Assembly: GCF_004022265.1 (NCBI RefSeq)
Contig: NZ_SAVB01000004.1
Span: 62,001 to 126,000, forward strand
Direction: 5' to 3'
From: Paenirhodobacter ferrireducens
Lineage (GTDB): Bacteria; Pseudomonadota; Alphaproteobacteria; Rhodobacterales; Rhodobacteraceae
Length of the DNA: 64,000 bases
Both the position numbers and the translations under genes were made by a program. Numbering within the stretch: the stretch's first letter is position 1; every line of letters begins with the position of its first letter. The notes beneath the pieces were generated by a model. That model saw only the letters and a list, made by a program, of their open reading frames with translations. It was not told where the DNA came from and did not search any database. This document shows, piece after piece, positions 33,671 through 42,378 of the stretch.

Positions 33671-34452
33671 GCGGCACTCTCCTCTGCCCCGGCAGGGCCT
33701 GTGTATCGGGTGAAACCGTCGCGCCCGCGCGCGATCAGCGCAAGCCCGGCGGCCCCGGCCTCGGCCACGGCCAGCGCGGTCGGCGCCGAGGGCGAGATCA
33801 GCGCCGTGGCGCCAAGGGTCGCGGCCTTCTGCACCAGATCGACCGAGAGCCGCGAGGTCATCACCACCGCCCCGCCTTCGGTCGCGATGCCGGCACGGGC
33901 CAGAGCCCCGGCAAGCTTGTCGAGCGCATTGTGCCGGCCGACATCCTCGCGCAGAGAGATCAGCCCCCCGGCCTCGGTCCAGAAGCCCGCAGCGTGAACC
34001 GCGCGGGTCGCATCCTGCAGCGCCTGCGCGGCGCGCAGATCGTCGAGCGCCCGGGCGGCCTGTGCGGGCCCCGGCGCCGCGCGCATCGGCCGCGCCGGCA
34101 GCTGCCGCAGCGCCTGCTCGAGACTGTCGAGCCCGCACAACCCGCAGCCCACCGGCCCCGCCATCGCCCGGCGCCGCGCGGCAAAGCGGGCGCCCGCGGG
34201 GGCGGCAAGCCAGGCCCGGGCCTCGATCCCGCGCGGCTGCGCGACGATCTCGGTCCGGATGAGCTCGGACGGACTGTCGATCAGCCCCTCGGCCAGCGCA
34301 AAGCCCAGCACGAAATCCTCAAGGTCGGCAGGCGTCGCCATCATCACCGCCTGCGTCGCCCCGTCATAGACGAGCGCCACCGGCACCTCCTCGGCCAGCA
34401 CCTCGGTGCCGGCCGGAACGGGAACGCGCGTGGCCCCCGCAGGCAGGCTCAT
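33667..34452 (-). CDS. fdsC: Formate dehydrogenase accessory sulfurtransferase FdhD/FdsC
   Basis: Binds the molybdenum cofactor and supplies the sulfido ligand before insertion into FdsA. The 261-residue protein carries the signature cysteines C103 and C106 in PVGCGLCGLDS and the conserved EDVGRHNALDKLAG segment, plus the sugar/nucleotide-binding region VMTSRLSVDLVQKAA. Coupled by four-base overlaps to fdsA upstream and fdsD downstream, so it is produced with its client. Confidence 0.93.
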   Translation of the reverse strand: MSLPAGATRVPVPAGTEVLAEEVPVALVYDGATQAVMMATPADLEDFVLGFALAEGLIDSPSELIRTEIVAQPRGIEARAWLAAPAGARFAARRRAMAGPVGCGLCGLDSLEQALRQLPARPMRAAPGPAQAARALDDLRAAQALQDATRAVHAAGFWTEAGGLISLREDVGRHNALDKLAGALARAGIATEGGAVVMTSRLSVDLVQKAATLGATALISPSAPTALAVAEAGAAGLALIARGRDGFTRYTGPAGAEESAA

Positions 34453-37325
34453 TCCGCGGCCTCGATCCGGCGCGCCGCCTCGCTCAGCGCTTCATAGCCC
34501 TCCTGCCAGTCCGAGGGCCCGTTCGACAGCCCCACCTGCACCGCCGTCACCTTGTATTCCGGGCAGTTCGTCGCCCAGTCGGAATTGTCGGTGGTGACGA
34601 CGTTCGCCTGTGTCGTCGGGTGGTGGAAGGTGGTGTAGACGACACCGGGCGAGACCCGCGTGGTCAACGTCGCGCGCAGCGTGGTCTCGCCCGCGCGGCT
34701 TGCCAGCCGGACCCAGTCGCCGTCCTTGATGCCGCGCGTCTCGGCGTCATGGGGGTGGATCTCCAGCCGGTCCTCGGGGTGCCAGACCACGTTCTCGGTG
34801 CGCCGGGTCTGGGCGCCGACGTTGTAGTGGCTGAGGATCCGGCCGGTGGTCAGCAGCAGCGGGAAGCGCGGGCCGGTGCGTTCGTCGGTCGGCACATAGG
34901 CGGTGCGGATGAACCGGCCCTTGCCGCGCACGAAGCCCTCGACATGCATGATCGGCGAGCCCTCGGGCGCGGCATCATTGCACGGCCATTGCACCGAGCC
35001 GCGCTCGTCCAGCATCTCGTAGGTGACGCCGGCAAAGCCCGGGGTGGTCGCGGCGATCTCGGCCATGATCTCGCGCGGGTGGGTATAGCTCCAGCCCGCG
35101 CCCATGGCATTCGCCAGAAGCTGCGTCACCTCCCAGTCGGCATAGCCCGCCTTCGGCGCCATCACCCGGCGCACCGGGTTGATCCGGCGCTCGGCATTGG
35201 TGAAGGTGCCGTCCTTCTCGAGGAAGGTCGAGCCGGGCAGGAAGACATGGGCGTAATTCGCGGTCTCGTTCAGGAAGAGGTCATGCACGATGACGCAGTC
35301 CATCGCCGCGAGCCCTGCCGAGACGTGGCGGGTGTCGGGATCGGATTGCAGGATATCCTCGCCCTGGACATAGAGCCCCTTGAACTGCCCGGCCACCGCG
35401 GCGTCGAGCATGTTCGGGATCCGCAGCCCGGGTTCGGGATCGAGCGCCACGCCCCAGGCCTTCTCGAAGATCGCCCGCGCGGTGTCGTCCGAGACATGGC
35501 GATAGCCCGGCAGCTCGTGCGGGAAGCTGCCCATGTCGCAGCTGCCCTGCACGTTGTTCTGCCCGCGCAGCGGGTTCACGCCCACGCCCTCGCGGCCGAT
35601 GTTGCCGGTCATCATCGCGAGGTTGGCGATGGCGATGACGGTGGTCGAGCCCTGCGAATGTTCGGTCACGCCGAGGCCGTAATAGATCGCCGCATTGGGG
35701 GCGGCGGCATAGGCGCGCGCGGCGTCGCGGATCGTCGCCGCGGGCACGCCGGTCAGCGCCTCGACCGCCTCGGGGGCATAATCCGGGTTGGTGACGAATT
35801 CGACGTAATCGGCCCATTCATCGAGATCGCAGCGCTCGGCGATGAAGGTGTCATCGGTCAGATGCTCGGTCACGATCACATGGGCCATCGCGGTCAGCAC
35901 CGCGACATTGGTGCCCGGGCGCAGCGGCAGGTGCCAGCTCTGGCCGAGATGCGCGGTGTCGAGCAGGTCGATCCGGCGCGGGTCGATGACAATCAGCTTC
36001 GCCCCCGCCCGCAGCCGCTTGCGCAGCCGCGAGCCGAAGACCGGGTGGCCGTCGGTCGGGTTCGCGCCGATGACGAGCGCCAGATCGGTCTTCTCGACCG
36101 AGTCGAAATCCTGCGTGCCGGCCGAAGTGCCGAAGGTCTGCTTCAACCCGTAGCCGGTGGGCGAGTGGCAGACGCGGGCGCAGGTGTCGGTGTTGTTGGT
36201 GCCGAAGACCGCGCGGGCCAGCTTTTGCACCAGGAAGGTTTCCTCGTTGGTGCAGCGCGAGGAGGTGATCACCCCCACCGAATCCTTGCCATGCGCTGCC
36301 TGGATCGCGTGCAGCCGCGTCGCGGCGAAGCTCAGCGCCTCGTCCCAGCTGACTTCGCGCCAGGGGTCGGTGATGCGCTCGCGCACCATCGGTTTCAGGA
36401 CCCGGTCGCGGTGCGTGGCATAGCCCCAGGCGAAGCGGCCCTTCACGCAGGAATGGCCCCGGTTCGCCTTGCCGCCCTTCCAGGGCACCATCCGCACGAG
36501 TTCGTCGCCGCGCATCTCGGCCTTGAAGGCGCAGCCGACGCCGCAATAGGCACAGGTGGTGATGACCGACCGTTCCGGCGTGCCGATCGCCTCGACCGTT
36601 TTCTCGACCAGGGTCGCGGTCGGGCAGGCCTGCACGCAGGCGCCGCAGCTGACGCAATCGGAGGACAGGAAATCGGGCGCGGCGGGCGAGATCCGGGCAT
36701 CGAAGCCGCGCCCCTCGATGGTCAGCGCGAAGGTGCCCTGCACCTCCTCGCAGGCCCGCACGCAGCGCATGCAGACGATGCACTTCGCCGGGTCATAGCT
36801 GAAATAGGGGTTCGAGACGTCCTTCGCGATGTAACGCGGGTTCGCCTCGCCATTCGCGCGCACCTCGAAATGGTTTTCGCCCCTGGCATAGCGCACCTCG
36901 CGCAGACCGACGGCACCGGCCATGTCCTGCAACTCGCAATCGCCGTTCGCGGCGCAGGTCAGGCAGTCGAGCGGGTGGTCGGAGATGTAAAGCTCCATCA
37001 CCCCGCGGCGCAGCTTGGCCAGCTGCGCGGTCTGGGTATGGACCTGCATCCCCTCGCTGACCGGCGTGGTGCAGGAGGCCGGCGTGCCGCGCATGCCGTC
37101 GATCTCGACCATGCACAGCCGGCACGAGCCGATCGGCTCGAGGCTGTCGGTGGCGCAAAGCTTCGGGATGGTGATCCCGGCCTCGGCCGCCGCGCGCATC
37201 ACCGAGGTGCCCGCGGGCACGGTGACGGCCACACCGTCGATCACCAGATGCACCGGCTTGCCCGCGCGCGCGGGCGTGCCCATGTCCTTGGTCCAGCCGG
37301 GTTCGGGGATGATGAAGTCCTTCAT
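34449..37325 (-). CDS. fdsA: NAD-dependent formate dehydrogenase alpha subunit FdsA (molybdenum)
   Basis: Catalytic subunit oxidising formate to CO2 at bis-MGD molybdenum. The 958-residue protein has, in order: a 2Fe-2S ferredoxin domain (C57, C68, C71, C85), the His-Cys 4Fe-4S site (H117, C121, C124, C130), two 4Fe-4S motifs (C182/185/188/192 and C224/227/230/234), the catalytic-domain cluster (C258, C261, C265, C293), and the active-site pair C386-H387 (CARVCHSPT), matching the numbering known for R. capsulatus FdsA. Cysteine, not selenocysteine, occupies the catalytic site. Start at MKDFIIPEP; the stop of fdsB overlaps it as ATGA. Confidence 0.97.
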   Translation of the reverse strand: MKDFIIPEPGWTKDMGTPARAGKPVHLVIDGVAVTVPAGTSVMRAAAEAGITIPKLCATDSLEPIGSCRLCMVEIDGMRGTPASCTTPVSEGMQVHTQTAQLAKLRRGVMELYISDHPLDCLTCAANGDCELQDMAGAVGLREVRYARGENHFEVRANGEANPRYIAKDVSNPYFSYDPAKCIVCMRCVRACEEVQGTFALTIEGRGFDARISPAAPDFLSSDCVSCGACVQACPTATLVEKTVEAIGTPERSVITTCAYCGVGCAFKAEMRGDELVRMVPWKGGKANRGHSCVKGRFAWGYATHRDRVLKPMVRERITDPWREVSWDEALSFAATRLHAIQAAHGKDSVGVITSSRCTNEETFLVQKLARAVFGTNNTDTCARVCHSPTGYGLKQTFGTSAGTQDFDSVEKTDLALVIGANPTDGHPVFGSRLRKRLRAGAKLIVIDPRRIDLLDTAHLGQSWHLPLRPGTNVAVLTAMAHVIVTEHLTDDTFIAERCDLDEWADYVEFVTNPDYAPEAVEALTGVPAATIRDAARAYAAAPNAAIYYGLGVTEHSQGSTTVIAIANLAMMTGNIGREGVGVNPLRGQNNVQGSCDMGSFPHELPGYRHVSDDTARAIFEKAWGVALDPEPGLRIPNMLDAAVAGQFKGLYVQGEDILQSDPDTRHVSAGLAAMDCVIVHDLFLNETANYAHVFLPGSTFLEKDGTFTNAERRINPVRRVMAPKAGYADWEVTQLLANAMGAGWSYTHPREIMAEIAATTPGFAGVTYEMLDERGSVQWPCNDAAPEGSPIMHVEGFVRGKGRFIRTAYVPTDERTGPRFPLLLTTGRILSHYNVGAQTRRTENVVWHPEDRLEIHPHDAETRGIKDGDWVRLASRAGETTLRATLTTRVSPGVVYTTFHHPTTQANVVTTDNSDWATNCPEYKVTAVQVGLSNGPSDWQEGYEALSEAARRIEAAE

Positions 37326-38848
37326 TCTGCCGCCTCCCGGACAGGGGTGAATTCCTCGGGGAAATGTCGCAACGCGCTTTGCACCGGATAGGGGGTGAAG
37401 CCGCCAAGGGCGCACAGCGAGCCGGTCTTCATCAGCTCGCACAGGTCATCGAGCAGGGCGAGCGCCGCGCCGTCGCCCGCCGCGATGCGGTCGAGCGTCT
37501 CGACGCCCCGCACCGCGCCGATGCGGCAGGGCGTGCACTTGCCACAGCTTTCGACGGCGCAGAATTCCATCGCGAAACGGGCCAGCGCCATCATGTCGGC
37601 ACTGTCGTCATGCACGACGAGACCGGCGTGCCCGACCAGCCCCTTCTGCTCGGCAAAGCATTCGTAGCAGAAGGCAAGCTCGAAATCCGACACCGGGTGA
37701 TAGGCGCCGAGCGGGCCGCCCACCTGCACCGCCTTCACCGGCCGGCCAGAGGCCGTGCCGCCTGCGATGTCATTGACGATTTCCCCCAATGTGATGCCGA
37801 AACCGGTCTCGAACAGGCCACCGAATTTCACATTTCCCGCAATTTGCAGCGGAATGGTGCCGCGCGAGCGACCGATGCCGATGGCACTGTAGGCCTCGGG
37901 CCCCTCGGCCATGATCCACGGCACGGCGGCAAGCGAGAGCACGTTGTTGACCACCGTCGGCGCGGCCATGAAGCCCTGAAGCGCCGGCAGCGGCGGCTTT
38001 GCCCGCACCACGCCGCGCTTGCCCTCGAGGCTGTTCAGCAGCGAGGTCTCCTCGCCGCAGACATAGGCGCCGGCGCCCTCGCGGATCTCGATGTGAAAGG
38101 CGTGACCGCTGCCCAGCATGGCGTCCCCGATCACCCCGGCCGCAGTCGCGATCTCGACCGCGCGGCGCATCACCGCGATCGCGTCGGGATATTCGGAACG
38201 GATGTAGACGAAGCCCTGCGTCGCACCGGTGGCGAGGGCGGCGATCGCCATGCCCTCGATCAGGCAGAACGGGTCGCCCTCCATCAGCATGCGGTCGGCG
38301 AACGAGCCGCTGTCGCCCTCGTCGGCGTTGCACACGATGTATTTCTTCGGCGCGCGGGCGAGCTGCACGGTGCGCCACTTGATCCCGGTCGGGAAGCCCG
38401 CACCGCCGCGCCCGCGCAGCCCCGAGGTGACGACGTCGTCGACGATCTCCTCGGGCTTCTTCGCCAGCGCCACGCGCAGCCCCGCAAGACCGCCGCCCGC
38501 CTCGTAGTCGGACAGGCTGAGCGGATCGGTGCGGCCGCAGCGGGCGAAGGTCAGCCGGGTCTGGCGCTTGAAGAAGGGGATCTCCTCGGTCGGGCCAAGC
38601 GCCTTCGGATGCTTCGCGGGGGCCGCGAACAGCGAGGGCACGTCGGCCACCGTCATCGGGCCGAAGCCGAGCCGGCCCTCGGGCGCCTCGATCTCGACCA
38701 GCGGCTCGAGCCAGACCATGCCGCGCGTGCCGTTGCGGATGATCTCGACCGGAATGCCGCGCCGCGCCGCCTCGGCCGCGATCGCCGCCGCCACCGCATC
38801 CGCGCCGCAGGCCTTGGCCGCCGCATCTGCCGGAACCCAGAATCTCAT
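37322..38848 (-). CDS. fdsB: Formate dehydrogenase beta subunit FdsB (NADH-binding flavoprotein)
   Basis: FMN- and NAD-binding subunit of 508 residues, homologous to NuoF with an N-terminal thioredoxin-like extension. NuoF-type motifs are SGLRGRGGAGFPTG (FMN/NAD), NADEGDSGSFADR, ICGEETSLL-like YVCGEETSLLNSL, and the 4Fe-4S site ESCGKCTPCRIG plus a later cysteine in SLCALG. It hands electrons from the clusters of FdsA to NAD+. Overlaps fdsG and fdsA by four bases each. Confidence 0.95.
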   Translation of the reverse strand: MRFWVPADAAAKACGADAVAAAIAAEAARRGIPVEIIRNGTRGMVWLEPLVEIEAPEGRLGFGPMTVADVPSLFAAPAKHPKALGPTEEIPFFKRQTRLTFARCGRTDPLSLSDYEAGGGLAGLRVALAKKPEEIVDDVVTSGLRGRGGAGFPTGIKWRTVQLARAPKKYIVCNADEGDSGSFADRMLMEGDPFCLIEGMAIAALATGATQGFVYIRSEYPDAIAVMRRAVEIATAAGVIGDAMLGSGHAFHIEIREGAGAYVCGEETSLLNSLEGKRGVVRAKPPLPALQGFMAAPTVVNNVLSLAAVPWIMAEGPEAYSAIGIGRSRGTIPLQIAGNVKFGGLFETGFGITLGEIVNDIAGGTASGRPVKAVQVGGPLGAYHPVSDFELAFCYECFAEQKGLVGHAGLVVHDDSADMMALARFAMEFCAVESCGKCTPCRIGAVRGVETLDRIAAGDGAALALLDDLCELMKTGSLCALGGFTPYPVQSALRHFPEEFTPVREAAE

Positions 38849-39297
38849 GCCCGCATCTCCTCGGCCAGCGCATCGACCGCGGCGGCATCGAGCCGCCCCA
38901 CCAGCCGCCCGTCGACCTGCGCGGCCGGCGCACAGGCGCACAGCCCTAGGCAATAGACCGCCTCGAAGGTGATGCCGTCCTTCGTCTCGCCGATCTTCTG
39001 ACCAAGCGCATGTTCAAGCAGCGCCTGGAGCGCGACGCCGCCCATCGCCTGACAGGCCTCGGCCCGGCACAGCTTCAGCACATGGCGCCCGGCGGGCTGG
39101 CGGCGGAAATCGTGGTAGAAACCGATCACCCCCGCCACCTCGGCCCGGCTGAGCCGCAGCGCCGTGGCGATCGGGTCAAGTGCCGCCTCGGGGATGAAGC
39201 CGAATTCCGCCTGCACGTCGTGCAGGATCGGCAGCAGCGCGCCCTCGCGCTCGGCATGGGAAGCGACGATCTCGCTCAGTCGCGCCGTGTCGGTCAT
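38845..39297 (-). CDS. fdsG: Formate dehydrogenase gamma subunit FdsG
   Basis: Small 2Fe-2S subunit (150 residues), homologous to NuoE. Cluster ligands are C77, C82, C116 and C120 (KLCRAEAC and YCLGLCACAP). It is the first gene of the fdsGBACD operon, behind a 100-bp gap from the LysR regulator gene that carries operator-like inverted repeats. The gene order and subunit set match the R. capsulatus enzyme, a soluble cytoplasmic complex. Confidence 0.95.
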   Translation of the reverse strand: MTDTARLSEIVASHAEREGALLPILHDVQAEFGFIPEAALDPIATALRLSRAEVAGVIGFYHDFRRQPAGRHVLKLCRAEACQAMGGVALQALLEHALGQKIGETKDGITFEAVYCLGLCACAPAAQVDGRLVGRLDAAAVDALAEEMRA

Positions 39298-39349
39298 GGC
39301 TCTCCTCCCTCAGGTCAGGGCCGGTTGGCTTACCGCCCGATAGCGCAGC

Positions 39350-39404
39350 GCGATAGACCAATCAACGTCAAGACCCCCGTTGATTGATAGAGAACGTCTA
39401 TCGC
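39350..39404 (-). promoter_or_regulatory. Nested inverted repeats upstream of fdsG, probable LysR-regulator operator
   Basis: Three inverted repeats overlap in 55 bp: GCGATAGAC (39350-39358) with GTCTATCGC (39396-39404); CAATCAACG (39359-39367) with CGTTGATTG (39378-39386); and the 17-base palindrome GATAGA-N5-TCTATC (39386-39402), which has the spacing expected of a LysR-type site. The last overlaps the stop codon of the LysR gene. All lie 50-110 bp before fdsG. Confidence 0.65.
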
Positions 39405-40270
39405 TCAACGATCCGCTCGGCCTCTTCCAGCAGCGCGCGCAGGCTGGGCGTGCGGGTGGCGCGATGGCCGACGACAAGGCCCACGGCATGACGCGCCTCG
39501 GGCGAGGTCAACGGCCGCGCGACACAGCCCGCCGGCAGCGCCGAGCCCTCGCTCAGCGCCTCGGCGAGGATCGCGGCCCAGCTTCCGGTCGCGACATGGG
39601 ACAGAAGCGCGAGCGTCGAGTTCGACTCGACCCGCGGCGCCACCTCGACCCCGGCCGCGGCCAGATGCGCGTCGATCAGCCGGCGGTTCTGCATGTCGGG
39701 GGTGAGCAGGCACAGCGGCCGGGTCGCCGCCTCGGCCCAGCTCAGCGCGCCGGTCTCGCTGCCGCGCTCGACCAGCCGGTAGCGCTCGACCCAGAGGGCC
39801 ACGGCATCGAGCCGCCCGGGCTCGGCGCCCTCGAGATAGGTGATCCCGGCATCAAGCGCCTGCGCCGCGATCCCCTCGCGGATCTCGGCCGAGCTGCGCG
39901 ACAGGAGCGTCACCCGCGCGGCCCGGTTGCGCGCCAGGAACGGCCCGGTCAGCCGCGCCACCCGCGGCAGTGCAGTGGGGATGACGCCGATGCGCAGATG
40001 CCCTGCCACGCCAAAGCGTGCCTCGCGCATCTCGTCCTGCATCGCGCGCGCCTCGCCGACGATGCGGCGGGCATGGTCGAGCACCCGCTGCCCCTCGGGC
40101 GTCAGCCCCTGAAACCGCGCGCCACGCAGCACCAGCTGCACGCCGAGGCTGTCCTCGAGCGAACGGATCGCCGAGCTGAGCGTCGGCTGCGTCACGCCAT
40201 AGACGGCCGCCGCGCGACCGAAATGGCCCTCGCGCGCCAGCACCATGAACATTTCGAGCTTGTCGATCAT
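39398..40270 (-). CDS. LysR-family regulator, probable activator of formate dehydrogenase operon
   Basis: A 290-residue LysR-type transcriptional regulator: winged HTH at residues 1-60 (EGHFGRAAAVYGVTQPTLSSAIRSLED) and a periplasmic-binding-protein-like effector domain. It lies directly upstream of fdsG on the same strand, and the intervening DNA holds nested inverted repeats; the equivalent fdsR gene is a LysR in other fds clusters. Regulation of fds in response to formate or C1 status is inferred. It is divergent from the S49 peptidase gene across 144 bp. Confidence 0.9.
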   Translation of the reverse strand: MIDKLEMFMVLAREGHFGRAAAVYGVTQPTLSSAIRSLEDSLGVQLVLRGARFQGLTPEGQRVLDHARRIVGEARAMQDEMREARFGVAGHLRIGVIPTALPRVARLTGPFLARNRAARVTLLSRSSAEIREGIAAQALDAGITYLEGAEPGRLDAVALWVERYRLVERGSETGALSWAEAATRPLCLLTPDMQNRRLIDAHLAAAGVEVAPRVESNSTLALLSHVATGSWAAILAEALSEGSALPAGCVARPLTSPEARHAVGLVVGHRATRTPSLRALLEEAERIVER

Positions 40271-40414
40271 CGCGCCACGCTAGCCGCCCGCGCGGCCCCG
40301 CGCCAGTGCCCGGCGGCCGCATTCCCGGGCGGTCCCGACCAGTAGCGGGGAAATTCGGCGAAACCCTCCCACCGCGGCTTGTTCACGCGATTGTGCCCCC
40401 CTACATCGAGCCAC

Positions 40415-41233
40415 ATGGACCTTGCCCGCCTTTTCCTGCGCCGCCGCGCGCCCCGTGTCGCCCTGATCCGCCTGCAAGGCGCGATCGGCATCACCCGCCC
40501 CGGGTCGCCGGGCCTGTCGGACGCGGCGCTTGCGCCGGTGATCGAGCGCGCCTTTCGCAAGGGCAAGCCCGCCGCCGTGGCGCTGGTGATCAACTCGCCC
40601 GGCGGCTCGCCGGTGCAAAGCTCGCTGATCGCGGCACGGATCCGGCGGCTTGCCGGCGAAACCGGCGTGCCGGTCCATGCCTTCGTCGAGGACGTGGCGG
40701 CCTCGGGCGGCTATTGGCTGGCCTGCGCGGCCGATGACATCTGGGCCGACGAGACCTCGGTCGTCGGCTCGATCGGAGTGATCTCGTCGGGCTTCGGGCT
40801 GGACGGGCTGATCGCGAAACACGGGATCGAGCGGCGGGTGCACACCGCGGGCGGCTCGAAGAGCTTCCTTGACCCGTTCCGCCCGGAAAAGCCCGAGGAC
40901 ATCGCCCGCCTGACCCGGCTCCTTGAGGACATGCACCGCGCCTTCAAGGCCCATGTCACCGCGCGGCGCGGCACCCGGCTGAGCGGCGCAGACCTGTTCA
41001 CCGGCGAGGTCTGGACCGGCGCGCAGGCGGTGGCCACCGGGCTCATCGACGGCACCGCCCATACCGTTCCGAAGCTGAAGGCGCTTTACGGCGACACCGT
41101 GCGGATCGTGCCGGTGAACGGGCCGCGCCGGTCGTGGCTGCGGCTGCCGGGCACGGGGTTTGGCGCCGACGTCGCGGGCGCGCTGCTCGACACCGCCGAG
41201 GAGCGCGCACTCTGGGCGCGTTACGGGCTGTGA
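40415..41233 (+). CDS. S49 family (SppA-like) serine peptidase
   Basis: Compact signal-peptide-peptidase-like protease, 272 residues, about half the size of E. coli SppA and like the short archaeal/Bacillus forms. The Ser-Lys dyad is evident: S97 in DVAASGGYWLAC and K149 in AGGSKSFLDPF; the oxyanion region INSPGGSP is at 60-66. There is no clear signal peptide, only a basic N-terminus, so location is uncertain. A tight plus-strand run follows (41235, 41415, 42379), which may form an operon. Confidence 0.92.
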   Translation: MDLARLFLRRRAPRVALIRLQGAIGITRPGSPGLSDAALAPVIERAFRKGKPAAVALVINSPGGSPVQSSLIAARIRRLAGETGVPVHAFVEDVAASGGYWLACAADDIWADETSVVGSIGVISSGFGLDGLIAKHGIERRVHTAGGSKSFLDPFRPEKPEDIARLTRLLEDMHRAFKAHVTARRGTRLSGADLFTGEVWTGAQAVATGLIDGTAHTVPKLKALYGDTVRIVPVNGPRRSWLRLPGTGFGADVAGALLDTAEERALWARYGL

Positions 41234-41234
41234 C

Positions 41235-41414
41235 ATGCTAATCAAGGGCATGACGCTTTTCCTCGTCGCGATGGCGGTGCTCGCCATCTTCGGCAAGCTG
41301 CGGCTGCCGGGCGGCAAGGCGCGGCGGCTGGCGGGGCGCTGCCCGGCCTGCGGCCGGCCGAAGATCGGGCCGGGGCCCTGCCCCTGCGGGCGCAACAACA
41401 AGAAGGGGGCCTAA
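41235..41414 (+). CDS. Small membrane-anchored zinc-ribbon-like protein
   Basis: A 59-residue protein: an N-terminal transmembrane helix (TLFLVAMAVLAIF) followed by a basic linker and four cysteines in CPACGRPKIGPGPCPCG, a zinc-ribbon-like array. The ATG lies one base after the S49 peptidase stop; an internal ATG at 41250 (MTLFLV) is possible. Such short anchors with a cytoplasmic zinc knuckle occur in rhodobacters; no function is known. Confidence 0.72.
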   Translation: MLIKGMTLFLVAMAVLAIFGKLRLPGGKARRLAGRCPACGRPKIGPGPCPCGRNNKKGA

Positions 41415-42368
41415 GTGCTCATTGATCTGGTGAAGATCCTGGCCGGTCTCGGCCTGCTGGTGGTGGCCGGCGACCTTCTGGTGAAGGGCGCGGTGAACCT
41501 GGCGCTGCGGCTTGGCATTCCGGCGCTGATCGTCGGGCTGACGGTCGTCGCCTTCGGCACCTCGGCGCCCGAGATGATGGTCTCGGTCGCCGCCGTGCTC
41601 GACCACAACCCGGGCATCGCACTTGGCAACGTGGTCGGCTCGAACACCGCCAACATCCTGCTGGTGCTGGGCATCCCGGCGATCATCTCGATGATCCGCA
41701 CCGACGAGCAGGACACGCGCGAAAGCTATTTCATCATGCTTGGCGCCTCGGTGCTGTTCATTCTGGTCTGCTTCATGGGGCCGCTTGGCTGGCCGCATGC
41801 GGCGCTGCTGCTGGTCACGCTGGTGGTGATCCTGATCCGGCAGGGGCGTCAGGCGCTCGCCCATCGCGCCAGCCGCACCGAGGAAGAGATCGAGGGCGTC
41901 GACGTGCACATGAGCCTGGGCAAGGTCGCGCTGTTCATCGCGATCGGTCTTGTGGGCCTGCCCTTCGGTGCCGATTTCCTGGTGGATGGTGCCAGCTCGA
42001 TCGCCCGCGCGGCGGGCATTCCCGACACGGTGATCGGCCTGACCCTCGTCGCCATCGGCACGTCCCTGCCGGAACTGGCGACCTCGGTCACCGCCGCGAT
42101 GAAAGGGCGCGCCGATGTCGCGCTTGGCAATGTCATCGGCTCGAACATCTTCAACCTGCTCGGGATCATCGGCGTCGCGGGCTTCTTCGGCCGGCTCGAC
42201 GTGCCGCCGGGGATGCTGCGGCTCGACCTGTGGGTGATGTTGGCGGCCTCGCTGCTGATCGCGCCCTTCATCCTGCACCGCTGGCCGTTCACCCGGCTGG
42301 TGGGCGTGGGCTTCACCCTGATCTATGCCACCTATGTGGTGGTGCTGATGACCGCCCATGCGGGCTGA
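41415..42368 (+). CDS. Calcium/sodium antiporter (CaCA superfamily, YrbG type)
   Basis: Inner-membrane cation exchanger of 317 residues with the inverted internal duplication of the family: first repeat VVAFGTSAPEMMVSV and GNVVGSNTANILLVLG, second repeat VAIGTSLPELATSV and GNVIGSNIFNLLGIIG; the acidic residues in the GTS-PE signatures are the ion-binding sites. GTG start immediately after the preceding stop. Likely exchanges Ca2+ for Na+ or H+, complementing NhaD at 56-58 kb. Confidence 0.94.
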   Translation: MLIDLVKILAGLGLLVVAGDLLVKGAVNLALRLGIPALIVGLTVVAFGTSAPEMMVSVAAVLDHNPGIALGNVVGSNTANILLVLGIPAIISMIRTDEQDTRESYFIMLGASVLFILVCFMGPLGWPHAALLLVTLVVILIRQGRQALAHRASRTEEEIEGVDVHMSLGKVALFIAIGLVGLPFGADFLVDGASSIARAAGIPDTVIGLTLVAIGTSLPELATSVTAAMKGRADVALGNVIGSNIFNLLGIIGVAGFFGRLDVPPGMLRLDLWVMLAASLLIAPFILHRWPFTRLVGVGFTLIYATYVVVLMTAHAG

Positions 42369-42378
42369 GGAGGACAGC

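Noticed and set aside
34449-37325. Possible selenocysteine formate dehydrogenase
   Set aside because: The catalytic residue is an ordinary Cys codon (residue 386), no in-frame UGA is needed, and the subunit set is the NAD-dependent molybdenum type.
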